64,000 bases of DNA, taken from Sinomonas susongensis. GTDB taxonomy: Bacteria; Actinomycetota; Actinomycetes; Actinomycetales; Micrococcaceae. The stretch lies in contig NZ_SSNH01000008.1 in assembly GCF_005877005.1 (NCBI RefSeq), forward strand, positions 172,761 through 236,760, given 5' to 3'. The notes beneath the pieces are model-generated. The model ran no database searches and was not told the origin of the DNA. It was given only the letters and a program-made list of their open reading frames with translations. Position 1 is the stretch's first letter, and every line of letters starts with the position of its first letter. Positions 24,012-32,577 of the stretch are shown here, one piece after another. The position numbers were made by a program, and so were the translations under genes.

Positions 24012-25283
24012 ATGTCCGACGGCGCACCGACGCAGCACTCGTCCGCGGCCTCGGGCGCGGCCTCGCATGCGGCCGGGCGCCCGGACTACGAGACCAGGGT
24101 CGCCTGGTCCGAGGCGCTGTGCGAATACGACTTCGGCCCACGGCACCCCATGCACCCGAGCCGCCTCGACATGACAGCCCGGCTCTGCGAGGACCTCGGG
24201 CTCTTCTCCCTTCCGCGCGTCACCGTCGTCGAACCCCACATCGCGAGCGACGACGAGCTCGCCGCCGTCCACACCCGCGACTACATTGCCGCGGTCCGCC
24301 GCGTGAGCGAGGACCCGTCGTCGTCCGTGCCGGAGCGGGGGCTCGGCACGGAGGACGACCCAGCCTTCGCTGGGATGCACGAGGCGAGTGCGCGCATCGC
24401 GGGCGGTTCGCTCGAGGCGGCTGACGCCGTCCTCGGCGGCCGCGCGCAGCACGCCGTCAACTTCGCCGGCGGCATGCACCACGCGGCGGCGGACCATGCG
24501 AGCGGCTTCTGCATCTACAACGACGCCGCGCTCGCCATCCAGCGGCTGCTCGACGGGGGCATCGAGCGGGTCGCGTACATCGACGTCGACGTCCACCACG
24601 GCGACGGGACGCAGTCCGTGTTCTGGAACGATCCGCGGGTCCTCACGATCTCCCTCCACGAGAGCGGCCTGTCCCTCTTCCCGGGGACCGGCTTCCCGTC
24701 GGAGGTCGGTGGCCCGGACGCAGCGGGGATGGCAGTCAACGTCGCACTTCCCGCGAGAACGGGCGACGGCGGGTGGCTGCGGGCGTTCCACGCGATCGTC
24801 CCGCCGCTCGTCGAGGCGTTCCGGCCGGACGTGATCGTGAGCCAGCACGGCTGCGACTCGCACGCCCGGGATCCGCTCGCCGATCTCCGGACGAGCATCG
24901 ACGCCCAGCGCGAGGCCGCCCTCGCGGTGTCACGGCTCGCGGCGCGCTACTGCTTGGACCGCTGGATCGCAACCGGCGGCGGGGGCTACGACCTCGTCCA
25001 CGTGGTCCCACGGGTGTGGACGCACCTCGTGGGCATCGCCGCCGGCCACCCCATCCAGCTGCGCACCCCGATCCCCGAATCGTGGCGCGACTACGTCCGG
25101 GAGCATCACCCCGAGCGGCTCTCGCCCGGCGAAGGCCTGCCGCAGAGCATGGGGGAGGAGGCCGACACATGGTGGCGTTCGTGGGAGATCGGCTTCAACC
25201 CCAACGACGCCGTGGACCGTGCGATCATGGCGACCCGGAAGGAAGTCTTCCCCCTCCACGGGCTGGACCCGTGGTTCGACTGA
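24012..25283 (+). CDS. acuC: AcuC-type histone deacetylase-family protein
   Basis: The 423-residue zinc hydrolase has the class I deacetylase pattern: FGPRHPMHPSRLDM, NFAGGMHHAAADHASGFCIYND (tandem histidines), AYIDVDVHHGDGTQ (zinc Asp/His), and WIATGGGGYDL. In Bacillus AcuC deacetylates and activates acetyl-CoA synthetase. In this organism protein lysine deacetylation is the likely role, but other acetylated amines are possible. It is monocistronic, flanked by the divergent trk pair and a downstream ArsR gene with its own promoter. Confidence 0.88.
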   Translation: MSDGAPTQHSSAASGAASHAAGRPDYETRVAWSEALCEYDFGPRHPMHPSRLDMTARLCEDLGLFSLPRVTVVEPHIASDDELAAVHTRDYIAAVRRVSEDPSSSVPERGLGTEDDPAFAGMHEASARIAGGSLEAADAVLGGRAQHAVNFAGGMHHAAADHASGFCIYNDAALAIQRLLDGGIERVAYIDVDVHHGDGTQSVFWNDPRVLTISLHESGLSLFPGTGFPSEVGGPDAAGMAVNVALPARTGDGGWLRAFHAIVPPLVEAFRPDVIVSQHGCDSHARDPLADLRTSIDAQREAALAVSRLAARYCLDRWIATGGGGYDLVHVVPRVWTHLVGIAAGHPIQLRTPIPESWRDYVREHHPERLSPGEGLPQSMGEEADTWWRSWEIGFNPNDAVDRAIMATRKEVFPLHGLDPWFD

Positions 25284-25311
25284 GGCGAGCGCCGAGACCC
25301 TCTCAGGTCGG

Positions 25312-25317
25312 TAGTCT
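25312..25317 (+). promoter_or_regulatory. -10 element (TAGTCT) of the ArsR gene, leaderless type
   Basis: TAGTCT ends six bases before ATG 25324. The intervening TGAGGC could also act weakly in ribosome binding, so leaderless initiation is likely, not certain. Confidence 0.45.
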
Positions 25318-25323
25318 TGAGGC

Positions 25324-25902
25324 ATGATGACAGACATCTTTGCCGTCATCGCTGACCATACGCGAAGGGACATACTTCGCGAGCTCTGCGCCGGCGACAA
25401 GGCGGTGGGCGAGCTCGTCGAGGCCCTCGACGCGAGCCAGCCCACGGTGTCTAAGCACCTCAAGGTCCTGCGCGACGCGGGCCTCGTGACCACTCGCGCC
25501 GAGGGCCAGAAGCGCTACTACGCGCTCCGCCTCGAGCCGCTCGCCGAGGTCGGCGGCTGGCTCACTTCCTTGTGGACGACGTCGGCCCCCGCGCCCGAGG
25601 AAGCGCCGGCGGTTTCGACGCCGCCAGCCGCCGCGACTTCCCCGGCGACCCCCATCCAGGCGGGGACACCGCTCCAGCCCGTAGCCCCGCTCCAGCCAGG
25701 GGGGCCGCTCCAGTCAGGGGTCCCCATCGAGCCACTGGCCCCTTCGCCTGCGGGCGTCGGAGCGGCAGCGGCTGGGACGCGTCCCCAGCAGATCCAACGG
25801 ACCGTGGAACGCACGGTCGAGCGCGCCGCGAAGGGTGCGGCCGAGATCATCGCCAATCTTCCGAAATGGCGTCGGAGGGAGCCGGGCCGCCAGCAGGGCT
25901 AG
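25324..25902 (+). CDS. ArsR-family regulator with proline-rich tail
   Basis: Residues 1-85 form a winged helix domain (IFAVIADHTRRDILRELCAG, LDASQPTVSKHLKVLRDAGLV, GQKRYYALRLEPL). Residues of about 90-150 are a low-complexity linker with PLQP/PIQ/PIEP repeats. A last helix (RTVERTVERAAKGAAEII) could mediate oligomerisation. No metal-binding cysteines are present, so it is not a typical arsenic sensor. Its stop overlaps the convergent LacI gene by four bases. The tail is unusual for the family. Confidence 0.8.
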   Translation: MMTDIFAVIADHTRRDILRELCAGDKAVGELVEALDASQPTVSKHLKVLRDAGLVTTRAEGQKRYYALRLEPLAEVGGWLTSLWTTSAPAPEEAPAVSTPPAAATSPATPIQAGTPLQPVAPLQPGGPLQSGVPIEPLAPSPAGVGAAAAGTRPQQIQRTVERTVERAAKGAAEIIANLPKWRRREPGRQQG

Positions 25903-26996
25903 GCTCGGGCCGGTGCCACCCCGCCGGCCGACCCGGGGCTCGGCCGCGGCCAGGCGCGGCCCGCCGTCGACTCCCGCACCACGAGTTCCGGCTTGAAGAC
26001 GAGGTTCCTCGGGGCGAGCGAGGGGTCCTCCGCCTCCTCGCGCAGGATCTGGACTGCGGTCTGGCCGATGAGATCCCGGGGCTGCCGCACCGAAGAGAGA
26101 GGGACGACGGCGGCGCTCGCGAAGTCGATGTCGTCGTATCCGACGATGGCCATGTCGTCGGGCACCCTCAGATGGCCCTCGCCCATGAGGACCTGGAGCG
26201 CGCCGATCGCGACGAGGTCGTTGCCGGCTACAAGGGCGTCCGGTCGGGCGGGGGCGTGCCGGGCGAGGAGGGCGCGGGCGGCGCGACGGCCGTCCTCGAA
26301 CCCCAGGCCCAGCGTCTCGATCGCCTCGACGCTCGCGCCCTCGGCCTTCGCGACCGCGCTCTCGACGCCGGCGAGTCGGTCCTGCATCTGGGCAAGGTCC
26401 GCGGGGCCGCCGACGAAGGCGAGCCGTCGCCGACCGAGGTCGAGCAGGTGCTGGGCGGCGACGCGACCGCCTTCGACGTCGTCGACCGCAACCGAGCTGA
26501 GGCGACGGCCGCCCGCGACCCTGTCGACGAGGACTGCCGGCGTGCCGCTCGAGCGGAGCCGCTCGAGGCGCTCGCCGAGGTCGCCAATCGGGGAGATCAG
26601 GAGGCCGAGCACCCGCTGGGTCTCGAAGTAGGCGACGTGCGTCGCCTCGCGCTCCGGGGACTCGTCGCTGTTCGCCATGACGACGGAGAGGCCATCGCGG
26701 CCAGCCTCGTCCTCGGCTCCTCGGGCTACGTCCGTGAAGAAGGGGTTGCGGACGTCGAGCACGACGAGGCCGATCGTGGTCGAGCGGCCGGCCCGCAGCT
26801 GGCGTGCCGCGTCGTTCCGGACGAAGCCGAGCTCCTTGATGGCTGCGTGGACCCGTTCGACGGTTGCCGGGCGGACGATGTCAGGGCGGTTGAGGACGTT
26901 GGACACCGTGCCCACCGAGACGCCCGCGAGCTCCGCGACGTCACGGATGCTCGCAGTCCCGTGGGACGCGGCGGAAGAAGGGTGGGCGTGGCTCAT
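25899..26996 (-). CDS. LacI-family regulator, probable rhamnose-operon repressor
   Basis: The 365-residue protein has an N-terminal LacI HTH (SIRDVAELAGVSVGTVSNVLNRP, about residues 16-38) and hinge, then a periplasmic-binding-protein-like effector domain (TIGLVVLDVRNPFFTDVARG, ALVAGNDLVAIGAL, MAIVGYDDIDFASA). It is transcribed divergently from rhaM-rhaI-rhaD-rhaB, and a LacI-type palindrome lies over the rha promoter, so regulation of rhamnose catabolism is the simplest reading. The effector (L-rhamnose, rhamnulose or a phosphate) is not known from the sequence. Confidence 0.85.
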   Translation of the reverse strand: MSHAHPSSAASHGTASIRDVAELAGVSVGTVSNVLNRPDIVRPATVERVHAAIKELGFVRNDAARQLRAGRSTTIGLVVLDVRNPFFTDVARGAEDEAGRDGLSVVMANSDESPEREATHVAYFETQRVLGLLISPIGDLGERLERLRSSGTPAVLVDRVAGGRRLSSVAVDDVEGGRVAAQHLLDLGRRRLAFVGGPADLAQMQDRLAGVESAVAKAEGASVEAIETLGLGFEDGRRAARALLARHAPARPDALVAGNDLVAIGALQVLMGEGHLRVPDDMAIVGYDDIDFASAAVVPLSSVRQPRDLIGQTAVQILREEAEDPSLAPRNLVFKPELVVRESTAGRAWPRPSPGSAGGVAPARA

Positions 26997-27002
26997 GCAG
27001 GG

Positions 27003-27008
27003 AGACTA
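27003..27008 (-). promoter_or_regulatory. -10 element (TAGTCT) of the lacI-type gene, leaderless type
   Basis: On the minus strand TAGTCT ends six bases before ATG 26996; no ribosome binding site is present in CCCTGC. Confidence 0.5.
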
Positions 27009-27056
27009 CCCCGCCTTGCAGCCGAGCCTCTTCCGCGGCCGTCCCCGACAAATCTG

Positions 27057-27086
27057 TTGACCAAGCCGGCTGCCCCGACCTACTCT
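27057..27086 (+). promoter_or_regulatory. Promoter of the rha operon
   Basis: TTGACC (27057-27062), an 18-base spacer and TACTCT (27081-27086) form a good housekeeping promoter. The predicted start near 27093 is seven bases upstream of the palindromic operator. Confidence 0.6.
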
Positions 27087-27099
27087 GTAAGGACAGCTT

Positions 27100-27111
27100 T
27101 GAATCGATTCA
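27100..27111 (+). promoter_or_regulatory. LacI-type operator of the rha operon
   Basis: TGAATCGATTCA is a perfect 12-bp palindrome with the LacI-family core AATCGATT. It sits just downstream of the predicted transcription start, where a bound repressor would block transcription. Confidence 0.65.
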
Positions 27112-27165
27112 CGAACTGTTCCATCCACCGCGACGACAATGTCGCCGTCGAACCCCGGGAGCACC

Positions 27166-27606
27166 ATGAGCGAGACCGCAGGGCGGCGGCGGATCTGCTT
27201 CCAGCAGCAGATAGATCCCGACCGCATCGAGGAGTACAAGCGGCGCCACGCGGCGGTCTGGCCCGAGATGCTCGAAGCCCTCCGTGACGCCGGCTGGTGC
27301 AACTACTCCCTCTTCCTCCGGCCCGACGGCCTCCTGATCGGGTACGTCGAGACGGACAGCCTCGAAGCGGCCACTGCCCGCATGGCTGCGCATGAGGTGA
27401 ATGCCCGCTGGCAGGCGGAGATGGCCGACCTGTTCGACGGCATCGAAGCGCCCCCCGACGAGTCGTTCGTCACGATCGAGGAAGTCTTCAACCTCGAAGA
27501 CCAGCTCGAGGCCGCCAGGGCCAAGAGCGCGGCCGACCGCGCCGCTGCCCCCCAACCGAGCTCACCCGCCGCAGGCGCGGCACCGACCACAGGAGAGTAC
27601 GCATGA
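27166..27606 (+). CDS. rhaM: L-rhamnose mutarotase
   Basis: The 146-residue protein carries the RhaM fold: ICFQQQIDPDRIEEYKRRHAAVWPEML (catalytic His region), WCNYSLFLRPDGLLIGYVE, and WQAEMADLFDG. It interconverts alpha and beta anomers of L-rhamnose to feed the isomerase. A disordered alanine/proline tail of about 30 residues is extra. ATG 27166 has GGGAGC before it; the frame extends nine codons upstream without support. The stop overlaps rhaI (ATGA). Confidence 0.88.
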   Translation: MSETAGRRRICFQQQIDPDRIEEYKRRHAAVWPEMLEALRDAGWCNYSLFLRPDGLLIGYVETDSLEAATARMAAHEVNARWQAEMADLFDGIEAPPDESFVTIEEVFNLEDQLEAARAKSAADRAAAPQPSSPAAGAAPTTGEYA

Positions 27607-28772
27607 GCACCAGCGAAGTCCGGATTCCCGAGGCCCTCGACAGCCTTGCGATCGAAGTCCCCTCGTGGGCGTACGGCAACTCGGGTACGCGGTTCAAGGT
27701 GTTCGGCACGCCGGGCGCTCCGCGCACGGTCCAGGAGAAGCTGCAGGACGCCGCGAAGGTCAACGAGCTGACGGGCCTTGCCCCGAGCGTGGCGCTGCAC
27801 ATTCCGTGGGACAGGGTCGAGGACTACGCGGCGCTCCGGGACTACGCAGAGGGCCTGGGCGTCAGGCTGGGCACCGTCAACTCGAACACGTTCCAGGACG
27901 ACGTCTACAAGTTCGGCTCCCTGACGCATTCAGACGACGCCGTGCGCCGCCGGGCGATCGAGCACCACCTCGAGTGCATCGACATCATGGACGAGACCGG
28001 TTCGCGTGACCTGAAGATCTGGCTCGCGGACGGCACGAACTACCCGGGGCAGGACGACATCCGTGCGCGGCAGGACCGCCTCGCCGAGTCCCTGGCCGAG
28101 GTCTACGCGCGCTTGGGCGAGGAGCAGCGCCTCGTGCTCGAGTACAAGTTCTTCGAGCCGGCGTTCTACCACACCGACGTCCCGGACTGGGGAACCTCCT
28201 ACGCCCAGACCCTCGCGCTCGGCGAGAAGGCTTTCGTGTGCCTGGACACGGGCCACCACGCGCCGGGCACCAACATCGAGTTCATCGTCGCCCAGCTGCT
28301 CCGGCTCGGAAAGCTCGGCTCGTTCGACTTCAACTCGCGCTTCTACGCCGACGACGACCTCATCGTCGGGGCGGCGGACCCATTCCAGCTCTTCCGGATC
28401 ATGGTCGAGGTCGTTCGAGGCGGGGGTCTCGGGCCGGACTCGGGCGTGGCCCTCATGCTGGACCAGTGCCACAACCTCGAGGAGAAGATCCCGGGGCAGA
28501 TCCGCTCGGTGCTCAACGTCCAGGAGATGACGCTCCGCGCCCTGCTCCTCGACCGCGCCGCCCTCGAGGAGGCCCAGCGGAACCACGACGTCCTGGGCGC
28601 GAATGCGATCTTCATGGACGCCTTCTACACCGACGTCCGCCCCGCCCTTGCCGCGTGGCGTGAGCAGCGTGGCCTTCCGGCCGACCCTATCGCCGCCTAC
28701 GCCGCCTCGGGCTACCAGAAGCTCATCAACGAGACCCGCGTCGGCGGCACGCAGGCGGGCTGGGGCGCGTAG
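27603..28772 (+). CDS. rhaI: L-rhamnose isomerase
   Basis: The 389-residue TIM-barrel enzyme of the Pseudomonas-type RhaI group converts L-rhamnose to L-rhamnulose. Characteristic segments are SWAYGNSGTRFKVFGTPG, VALHIPWD, LGTVNSNTFQDD, LKIWLADGTNYPGQDD, LEYKFFEPAFYHTDVPDWG and CLDTGHHAPGTNIEF, which include the metal ligands and substrate residues of this family. It is coupled to rhaM by ATGA, with AGGAGAG as binding site, and is followed after 85 bases by rhaD. Confidence 0.93.
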   Translation: MSTSEVRIPEALDSLAIEVPSWAYGNSGTRFKVFGTPGAPRTVQEKLQDAAKVNELTGLAPSVALHIPWDRVEDYAALRDYAEGLGVRLGTVNSNTFQDDVYKFGSLTHSDDAVRRRAIEHHLECIDIMDETGSRDLKIWLADGTNYPGQDDIRARQDRLAESLAEVYARLGEEQRLVLEYKFFEPAFYHTDVPDWGTSYAQTLALGEKAFVCLDTGHHAPGTNIEFIVAQLLRLGKLGSFDFNSRFYADDDLIVGAADPFQLFRIMVEVVRGGGLGPDSGVALMLDQCHNLEEKIPGQIRSVLNVQEMTLRALLLDRAALEEAQRNHDVLGANAIFMDAFYTDVRPALAAWREQRGLPADPIAAYAASGYQKLINETRVGGTQAGWGA

Positions 28773-28857
28773 TCCTCGCTCCCTCGTCAGCCGCCTGCCT
28801 GGCCCAGTCCGCCCGGCCTGCACCGAGATCCCGAACCCACAGAGGAACCCCGAAGCC

Positions 28858-30903
28858 ATGAACCAGACGCAGAATCCGGCCGTCGCCGAGCTGATCGCCC
28901 GCTCGAACCGGCTGGGCGCCGACAAGCGCAACACGAACTACGCCGGGGGGAACACCTCCGCCAAGGGGACCGAGACCGATCCGGTCACGGGCGAGCCGGT
29001 CGAGCTCCTGTGGGTCAAGGGGTCCGGGGGCGACCTGGGGACCCTGGCGGAGAAGAACCTCGCGGTCCTGCGCCTCGACCGTCTCCGTGCGCTCAAGGCG
29101 GTGTACCCCGGCGTCGAGCGGGAGGACGAGATGGTCACCGCGTTCGACTACTGCCTGCACGGAAAGGGCGGCGCCGCGCCGTCGATCGACACCGCAATGC
29201 ACGGCCTTGTCGACGCCGCGCACGTGGACCACCTCCACCCGGACTCCGGCATCGCGATCGCGACCGCGGCCGACGGCGAGGCGCTGACCGAGAAGGTCTT
29301 CGGCGGCCGGGTGGTGTGGGTGCCGTGGCGCCGGCCCGGATTCCAGCTGGGTCTCGACATCGCCGCGATCAAGGAGGAGCACCCGGAGGCGATCGGGACG
29401 ATCCTCGGCGGCCACGGCATCACTGCGTGGGGTGCGACGAGCGAGGAGGCAGAGGCCAACTCCCTGTGGATCATCGCCGAGGCCGAGAAGTACATTGCCG
29501 CCCACGGCCGTCCCGAACCCTTCGGCCCGGCGCTCGAGGGCTACGGCGCGCTCCCGGAGGGCGAGCGCCGTGCAAAGGCTGCCGCGCTCGCCCCGGTGAT
29601 CCGCGGCCTGGCCTCGACGGACAGGCCGCAGGTGGGCCACTTCACGGACGACGAGCGTGTCCTCGAGTTCCTCGCCTCGGCCGAGCATCCGCGTCTGGCC
29701 GCCCTCGGAACGTCCTGCCCGGACCACTTCCTCCGCACGAAGGTCAAGCCCCTCGTCCTGGACTTGCCCGCCGGCGCGGGGATCGAGGAGAGCGCCGCCC
29801 GCCTGAAGGAGCTCCACGGGGCGTACCGCGAGGACTACGCGGCGTACTACGAGCGCCACGCTCAGGCGGATTCCCCCGCGATGCGCGGCGCCGACCCCGC
29901 GATCGTCCTGGTCCCCGGCGTGGGCATGTTCTCCTACGGCAAGGACAAGCAGACCGCTCGGGTCGCGGGCGAGTTCTACCTCAACGCAATCAACGTCATG
30001 CGCGGCGCCGAGGCCATCTCCACCTACGCCCCGATCTCGGAGAGCGAGAAGTTCCGGATCGAGTACTGGGCACTCGAGGAGGCCAAGCTCGCCCGCATGC
30101 CCAAGCCGAAGTCGCACGCGACCCGCATCGCGCTCGTGACCGGCGCGGCGTCGGGCATCGGAAAGGCCATCGCCACCCGGCTCGCGGCAGACGGCGCGTG
30201 CGTGGTCATCGCCGACCTGGACCTCGAGAAGGCGCAGGCAGCCGCGGCCGAGCTCGGGAACGCCGACGTCGCCGTGGGCGTGCGCGCGGACGTCACCGAC
30301 GCCTCGCAGGTCGCGGCCGCGGTCGACGCCGCCGTCCTCGCGTTCGGCGGGATCGACCTCGTGGTGAACAACGCCGGACTGTCGATCTCCAAGCCGCTGC
30401 TCGAGACGTCCGAGAAGGACTGGGACCTCCAGCACGACGTCATGGCGAAGGGCTCGTTCCTGGTCTCCCAGGCCGCGGCGAAGGCCATGATCGCCCAGGG
30501 CATGGGCGGGGACATCGTGTACATCTCCTCGAAGAACTCCGTCTTCGCGGGCCCGAACAACATCGCCTACTCCGCCGTCAAGGCCGACCAGGCCCACCAG
30601 GTGCGCCTCCTCGCGGCAGAGCTGGGCGAGTACGGCATCCGCGTCAACGGGATCAATCCCGACGGCGTGGTGCGGGGCTCGGGGATCTTCGCGGGCGGCT
30701 GGGGCGCCAAGCGCGCCGCCGTCTACGGGGTCCCGGAGGAGAAGCTCGGCGAGTACTACGCCCAGCGCACGCTGCTCAAGCGCGAGGTCCTGCCGGAGAA
30801 CGTCGCGAACGCGGCCGCTGTCCTGACCAGCAACGAGCTCTCGCACACCACCGGGCTGCACATCCCCGTCGACGCCGGCGTCGCCGCCGCCTTCCTCCGG
30901 TGA
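28858..30903 (+). CDS. rhaD: Bifunctional rhamnulose-1-phosphate aldolase/short-chain dehydrogenase
   Basis: The 681-residue fusion has an N-terminal class II aldolase domain (about 1-410; NYAGGNTSAKG, VDHLHPDSGIAIA and GTILGGHGITAWG zinc/substrate motifs) and a C-terminal short-chain dehydrogenase (about 420-681; VTGAASGIGKAIA, NNAG, YSAVKADQ with catalytic Tyr/Lys). It cleaves L-rhamnulose-1-phosphate to DHAP and L-lactaldehyde, and the second domain is expected to oxidise lactaldehyde to lactate. This fusion replaces separate RhaD and aldehyde dehydrogenase proteins. ATG 28858 begins the domain. The stop overlaps the kinase gene (GTGA). Confidence 0.92.
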   Translation: MNQTQNPAVAELIARSNRLGADKRNTNYAGGNTSAKGTETDPVTGEPVELLWVKGSGGDLGTLAEKNLAVLRLDRLRALKAVYPGVEREDEMVTAFDYCLHGKGGAAPSIDTAMHGLVDAAHVDHLHPDSGIAIATAADGEALTEKVFGGRVVWVPWRRPGFQLGLDIAAIKEEHPEAIGTILGGHGITAWGATSEEAEANSLWIIAEAEKYIAAHGRPEPFGPALEGYGALPEGERRAKAAALAPVIRGLASTDRPQVGHFTDDERVLEFLASAEHPRLAALGTSCPDHFLRTKVKPLVLDLPAGAGIEESAARLKELHGAYREDYAAYYERHAQADSPAMRGADPAIVLVPGVGMFSYGKDKQTARVAGEFYLNAINVMRGAEAISTYAPISESEKFRIEYWALEEAKLARMPKPKSHATRIALVTGAASGIGKAIATRLAADGACVVIADLDLEKAQAAAAELGNADVAVGVRADVTDASQVAAAVDAAVLAFGGIDLVVNNAGLSISKPLLETSEKDWDLQHDVMAKGSFLVSQAAAKAMIAQGMGGDIVYISSKNSVFAGPNNIAYSAVKADQAHQVRLLAAELGEYGIRVNGINPDGVVRGSGIFAGGWGAKRAAVYGVPEEKLGEYYAQRTLLKREVLPENVANAAAVLTSNELSHTTGLHIPVDAGVAAAFLR

Positions 30904-32399
30904 ACGAGAGCCCTTCCTGTCACGCTGGCAAGCGCCCCGTCGAGCGCTGCTTCGCGGCGGTCGACGTCGGCGCCTCCTCCGGTCGGGTCATCCTCGCGTC
31001 GGTTTCCCCGGGCCCGGACGACGGCGCGCCCCGGGTCGCGCTCGAAGTCGTCCACCGCTTCCCGAACGGGGTGCTGGAGGGCGTGGACGGCGAAGGCGAG
31101 ACGGAGCTGTGCTGGGACGTGTGTGGGATCTTCGCCGAGGTCCTGACGGGCCTCGCGAAGGTCGCCGACCTCGCGGGCTCGCGGGGGCTTCGGATCGAGA
31201 GCGTCGGCATCGACACATGGGCGGTGGACTACGGGCTCGTGGACTCCCCGGGCACGCTCCGGCTCCCCGTCCACGCCTACAGGGACTCGAGGACCGACGC
31301 TACGGTTCCCGCGGTTCACGGGGCGGTCCCTCCCGAGCGGCTCTATGCCGTCAACGGGCTCCAGTTCCTGCCCTTCACGACGCTGTACCAGCTCGCCGCC
31401 GAGCCGACCCTCGAGGGCCTGCAGGCGCTCCTGATCCCTGACCTGATCGCGTTCTGGCTCACCGGCGTGCGCCGCACGGAGGAGACGAATGCTTCTACCA
31501 CCGGTCTGCTCGATGCGAGCACGGGGACCTGGTCGGCAGAGCTGTTCGCCGCGCTCCGGCTTCCCGAGGGGCTCTTCCCCGAGCTCATCGCGCCCGGTGA
31601 GGCGTACGGGACGCTCCTGCCCGCCGTCGCCGAGCGTACTGGGCTTCCGGCCGACACCCCTGTGGTGGCCGTCGGCTCACACGACACCGCCTCCGCCGTC
31701 GCCGCCGTTCCGGCCGAGGCTGGGGAGGACGTCGCGTACATCTCCTCGGGCACCTGGTCCCTCGTGGGCGTCGAGCTCGACGGGCCCGTGCTGAGCGAGG
31801 CGAGCCGCGCGGCCAACTTCACGAACGAGCGCGGCGTGGACGGCACGATCCGGTACCTCCGGAACGTCGGCGGCCTGTGGCTGCTGAGCGAGTGCCAGCG
31901 CCAGTGGGCCGAAGAAGGGCGAGAGCTTCCGCTCGGGAGGCTCTTGGCAGACGCAGCCGCACTCCCGTCCGGCGGCCCGCAGGTCGACGCGGACTCGGAT
32001 GAGTTCCTCGCCCCCGGGAACATGCCCGCGCGGCTCGCGGCCGCCGTCGAACGCCGCGACGGGACCCTCCCGGGCGACCCGGCCGCCGTCGTCCGCTGCA
32101 TCCTCGACAGCCTCGCCGCAGCCTACGCGCGCACGCTCGCGCAGGCACAGGCCCTCTCGGGCCGCCGCCCGCGAGCCGTCCACGTCGTGGGCGGGGGATC
32201 CCAGAACGACCTGCTGTGCCGGCTCACCGCCGAGGCGACGGGCCTGCCCGTGCTCGCCGGCCCAGTCGAGGCCACAGCGCTGGGCAACGTGCTGGTCCAG
32301 GCCCGGGCTGCAGGCGCCATCAGCGGCGGCCTCGCTGCCCTGCGTGCCGCCGTGCGCGCTAGCGCCCAGCCGCGCGAGTACACAGCCGTGCGGGCGTAG
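30900..32399 (+). CDS. rhaB: Rhamnulokinase (FGGY family)
   Basis: The 499-residue sugar kinase has the ASKHA phosphate loop AAVDVGASSGRVILA, the VGIDTWAVDYGLVD substrate segment, GSHDTASAVAAVP and SSGTWSLVGVEL, and VHVVGGGSQNDLLCRLTAEATG. These identify RhaB, which phosphorylates L-rhamnulose. The GTG start overlaps rhaD. The longer open frame upstream is the rhaD shadow. It is the last gene of the catabolic operon; no sugar transporter gene is found beside it. Confidence 0.93.
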   Translation: MNESPSCHAGKRPVERCFAAVDVGASSGRVILASVSPGPDDGAPRVALEVVHRFPNGVLEGVDGEGETELCWDVCGIFAEVLTGLAKVADLAGSRGLRIESVGIDTWAVDYGLVDSPGTLRLPVHAYRDSRTDATVPAVHGAVPPERLYAVNGLQFLPFTTLYQLAAEPTLEGLQALLIPDLIAFWLTGVRRTEETNASTTGLLDASTGTWSAELFAALRLPEGLFPELIAPGEAYGTLLPAVAERTGLPADTPVVAVGSHDTASAVAAVPAEAGEDVAYISSGTWSLVGVELDGPVLSEASRAANFTNERGVDGTIRYLRNVGGLWLLSECQRQWAEEGRELPLGRLLADAAALPSGGPQVDADSDEFLAPGNMPARLAAAVERRDGTLPGDPAAVVRCILDSLAAAYARTLAQAQALSGRRPRAVHVVGGGSQNDLLCRLTAEATGLPVLAGPVEATALGNVLVQARAAGAISGGLAALRAAVRASAQPREYTAVRA

Positions 32400-32494
32400 A
32401 CCCGCCGTTCCCTTCCCTCAGGTCCCGCGTCGTGTGGGGTGCAAAAGATAATTAACCCCAACCACGACGGGCGGCGGCGGCGCCCCCGCGCCTC

Positions 32495-32523
32495 TTGGCG
32501 GGGTGATTCCGCCGGGGTACGGT
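32495..32523 (+). promoter_or_regulatory. Promoter of the Gfo/Idh oxidoreductase gene
   Basis: TTGGCG (32495-32500), a 17-base spacer and TACGGT (32518-32523) precede a predicted start near 32530, which falls inside the LacI-type palindrome. Confidence 0.55.
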
Positions 32524-32525
32524 GG

Positions 32526-32543
32526 TCGGAAACCGGTTACCGA
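32526..32543 (+). promoter_or_regulatory. LacI-type operator at the oxidoreductase promoter
   Basis: TCGGAAACCGGTTACCGA is an 18-bp palindrome broken by one mismatched pair, with core AACCGGTT. Related AACCGATT and AACCGCTT sites flank the second LacI gene at 35.15-35.19 kb. Confidence 0.6.
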
Positions 32544-32577
32544 GCGGATCCACGCGTTCACTGAGGAGACCCCGCCC

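Noticed and set aside
25572..27287. 571-codon plus-strand frame over the LacI gene
   Set aside because: It overlaps a clear LacI gene on the other strand and crosses the rha promoter and operator.
28726..30861. 711-codon frame antisense to rhaD
   Set aside because: Complement of the aldolase/dehydrogenase fusion; no domain recognised.
29010..32399. 1129-codon frame running from inside rhaD to the end of rhaB
   Set aside because: Only the part from 30900 is rhaB; the upstream part is the shadow of rhaD in another frame.
32430..32460. GGGGT/ACCCC inverted repeat after rhaB as a terminator
   Set aside because: The stem is only five bases with a large A/T-rich loop; too weak to call.
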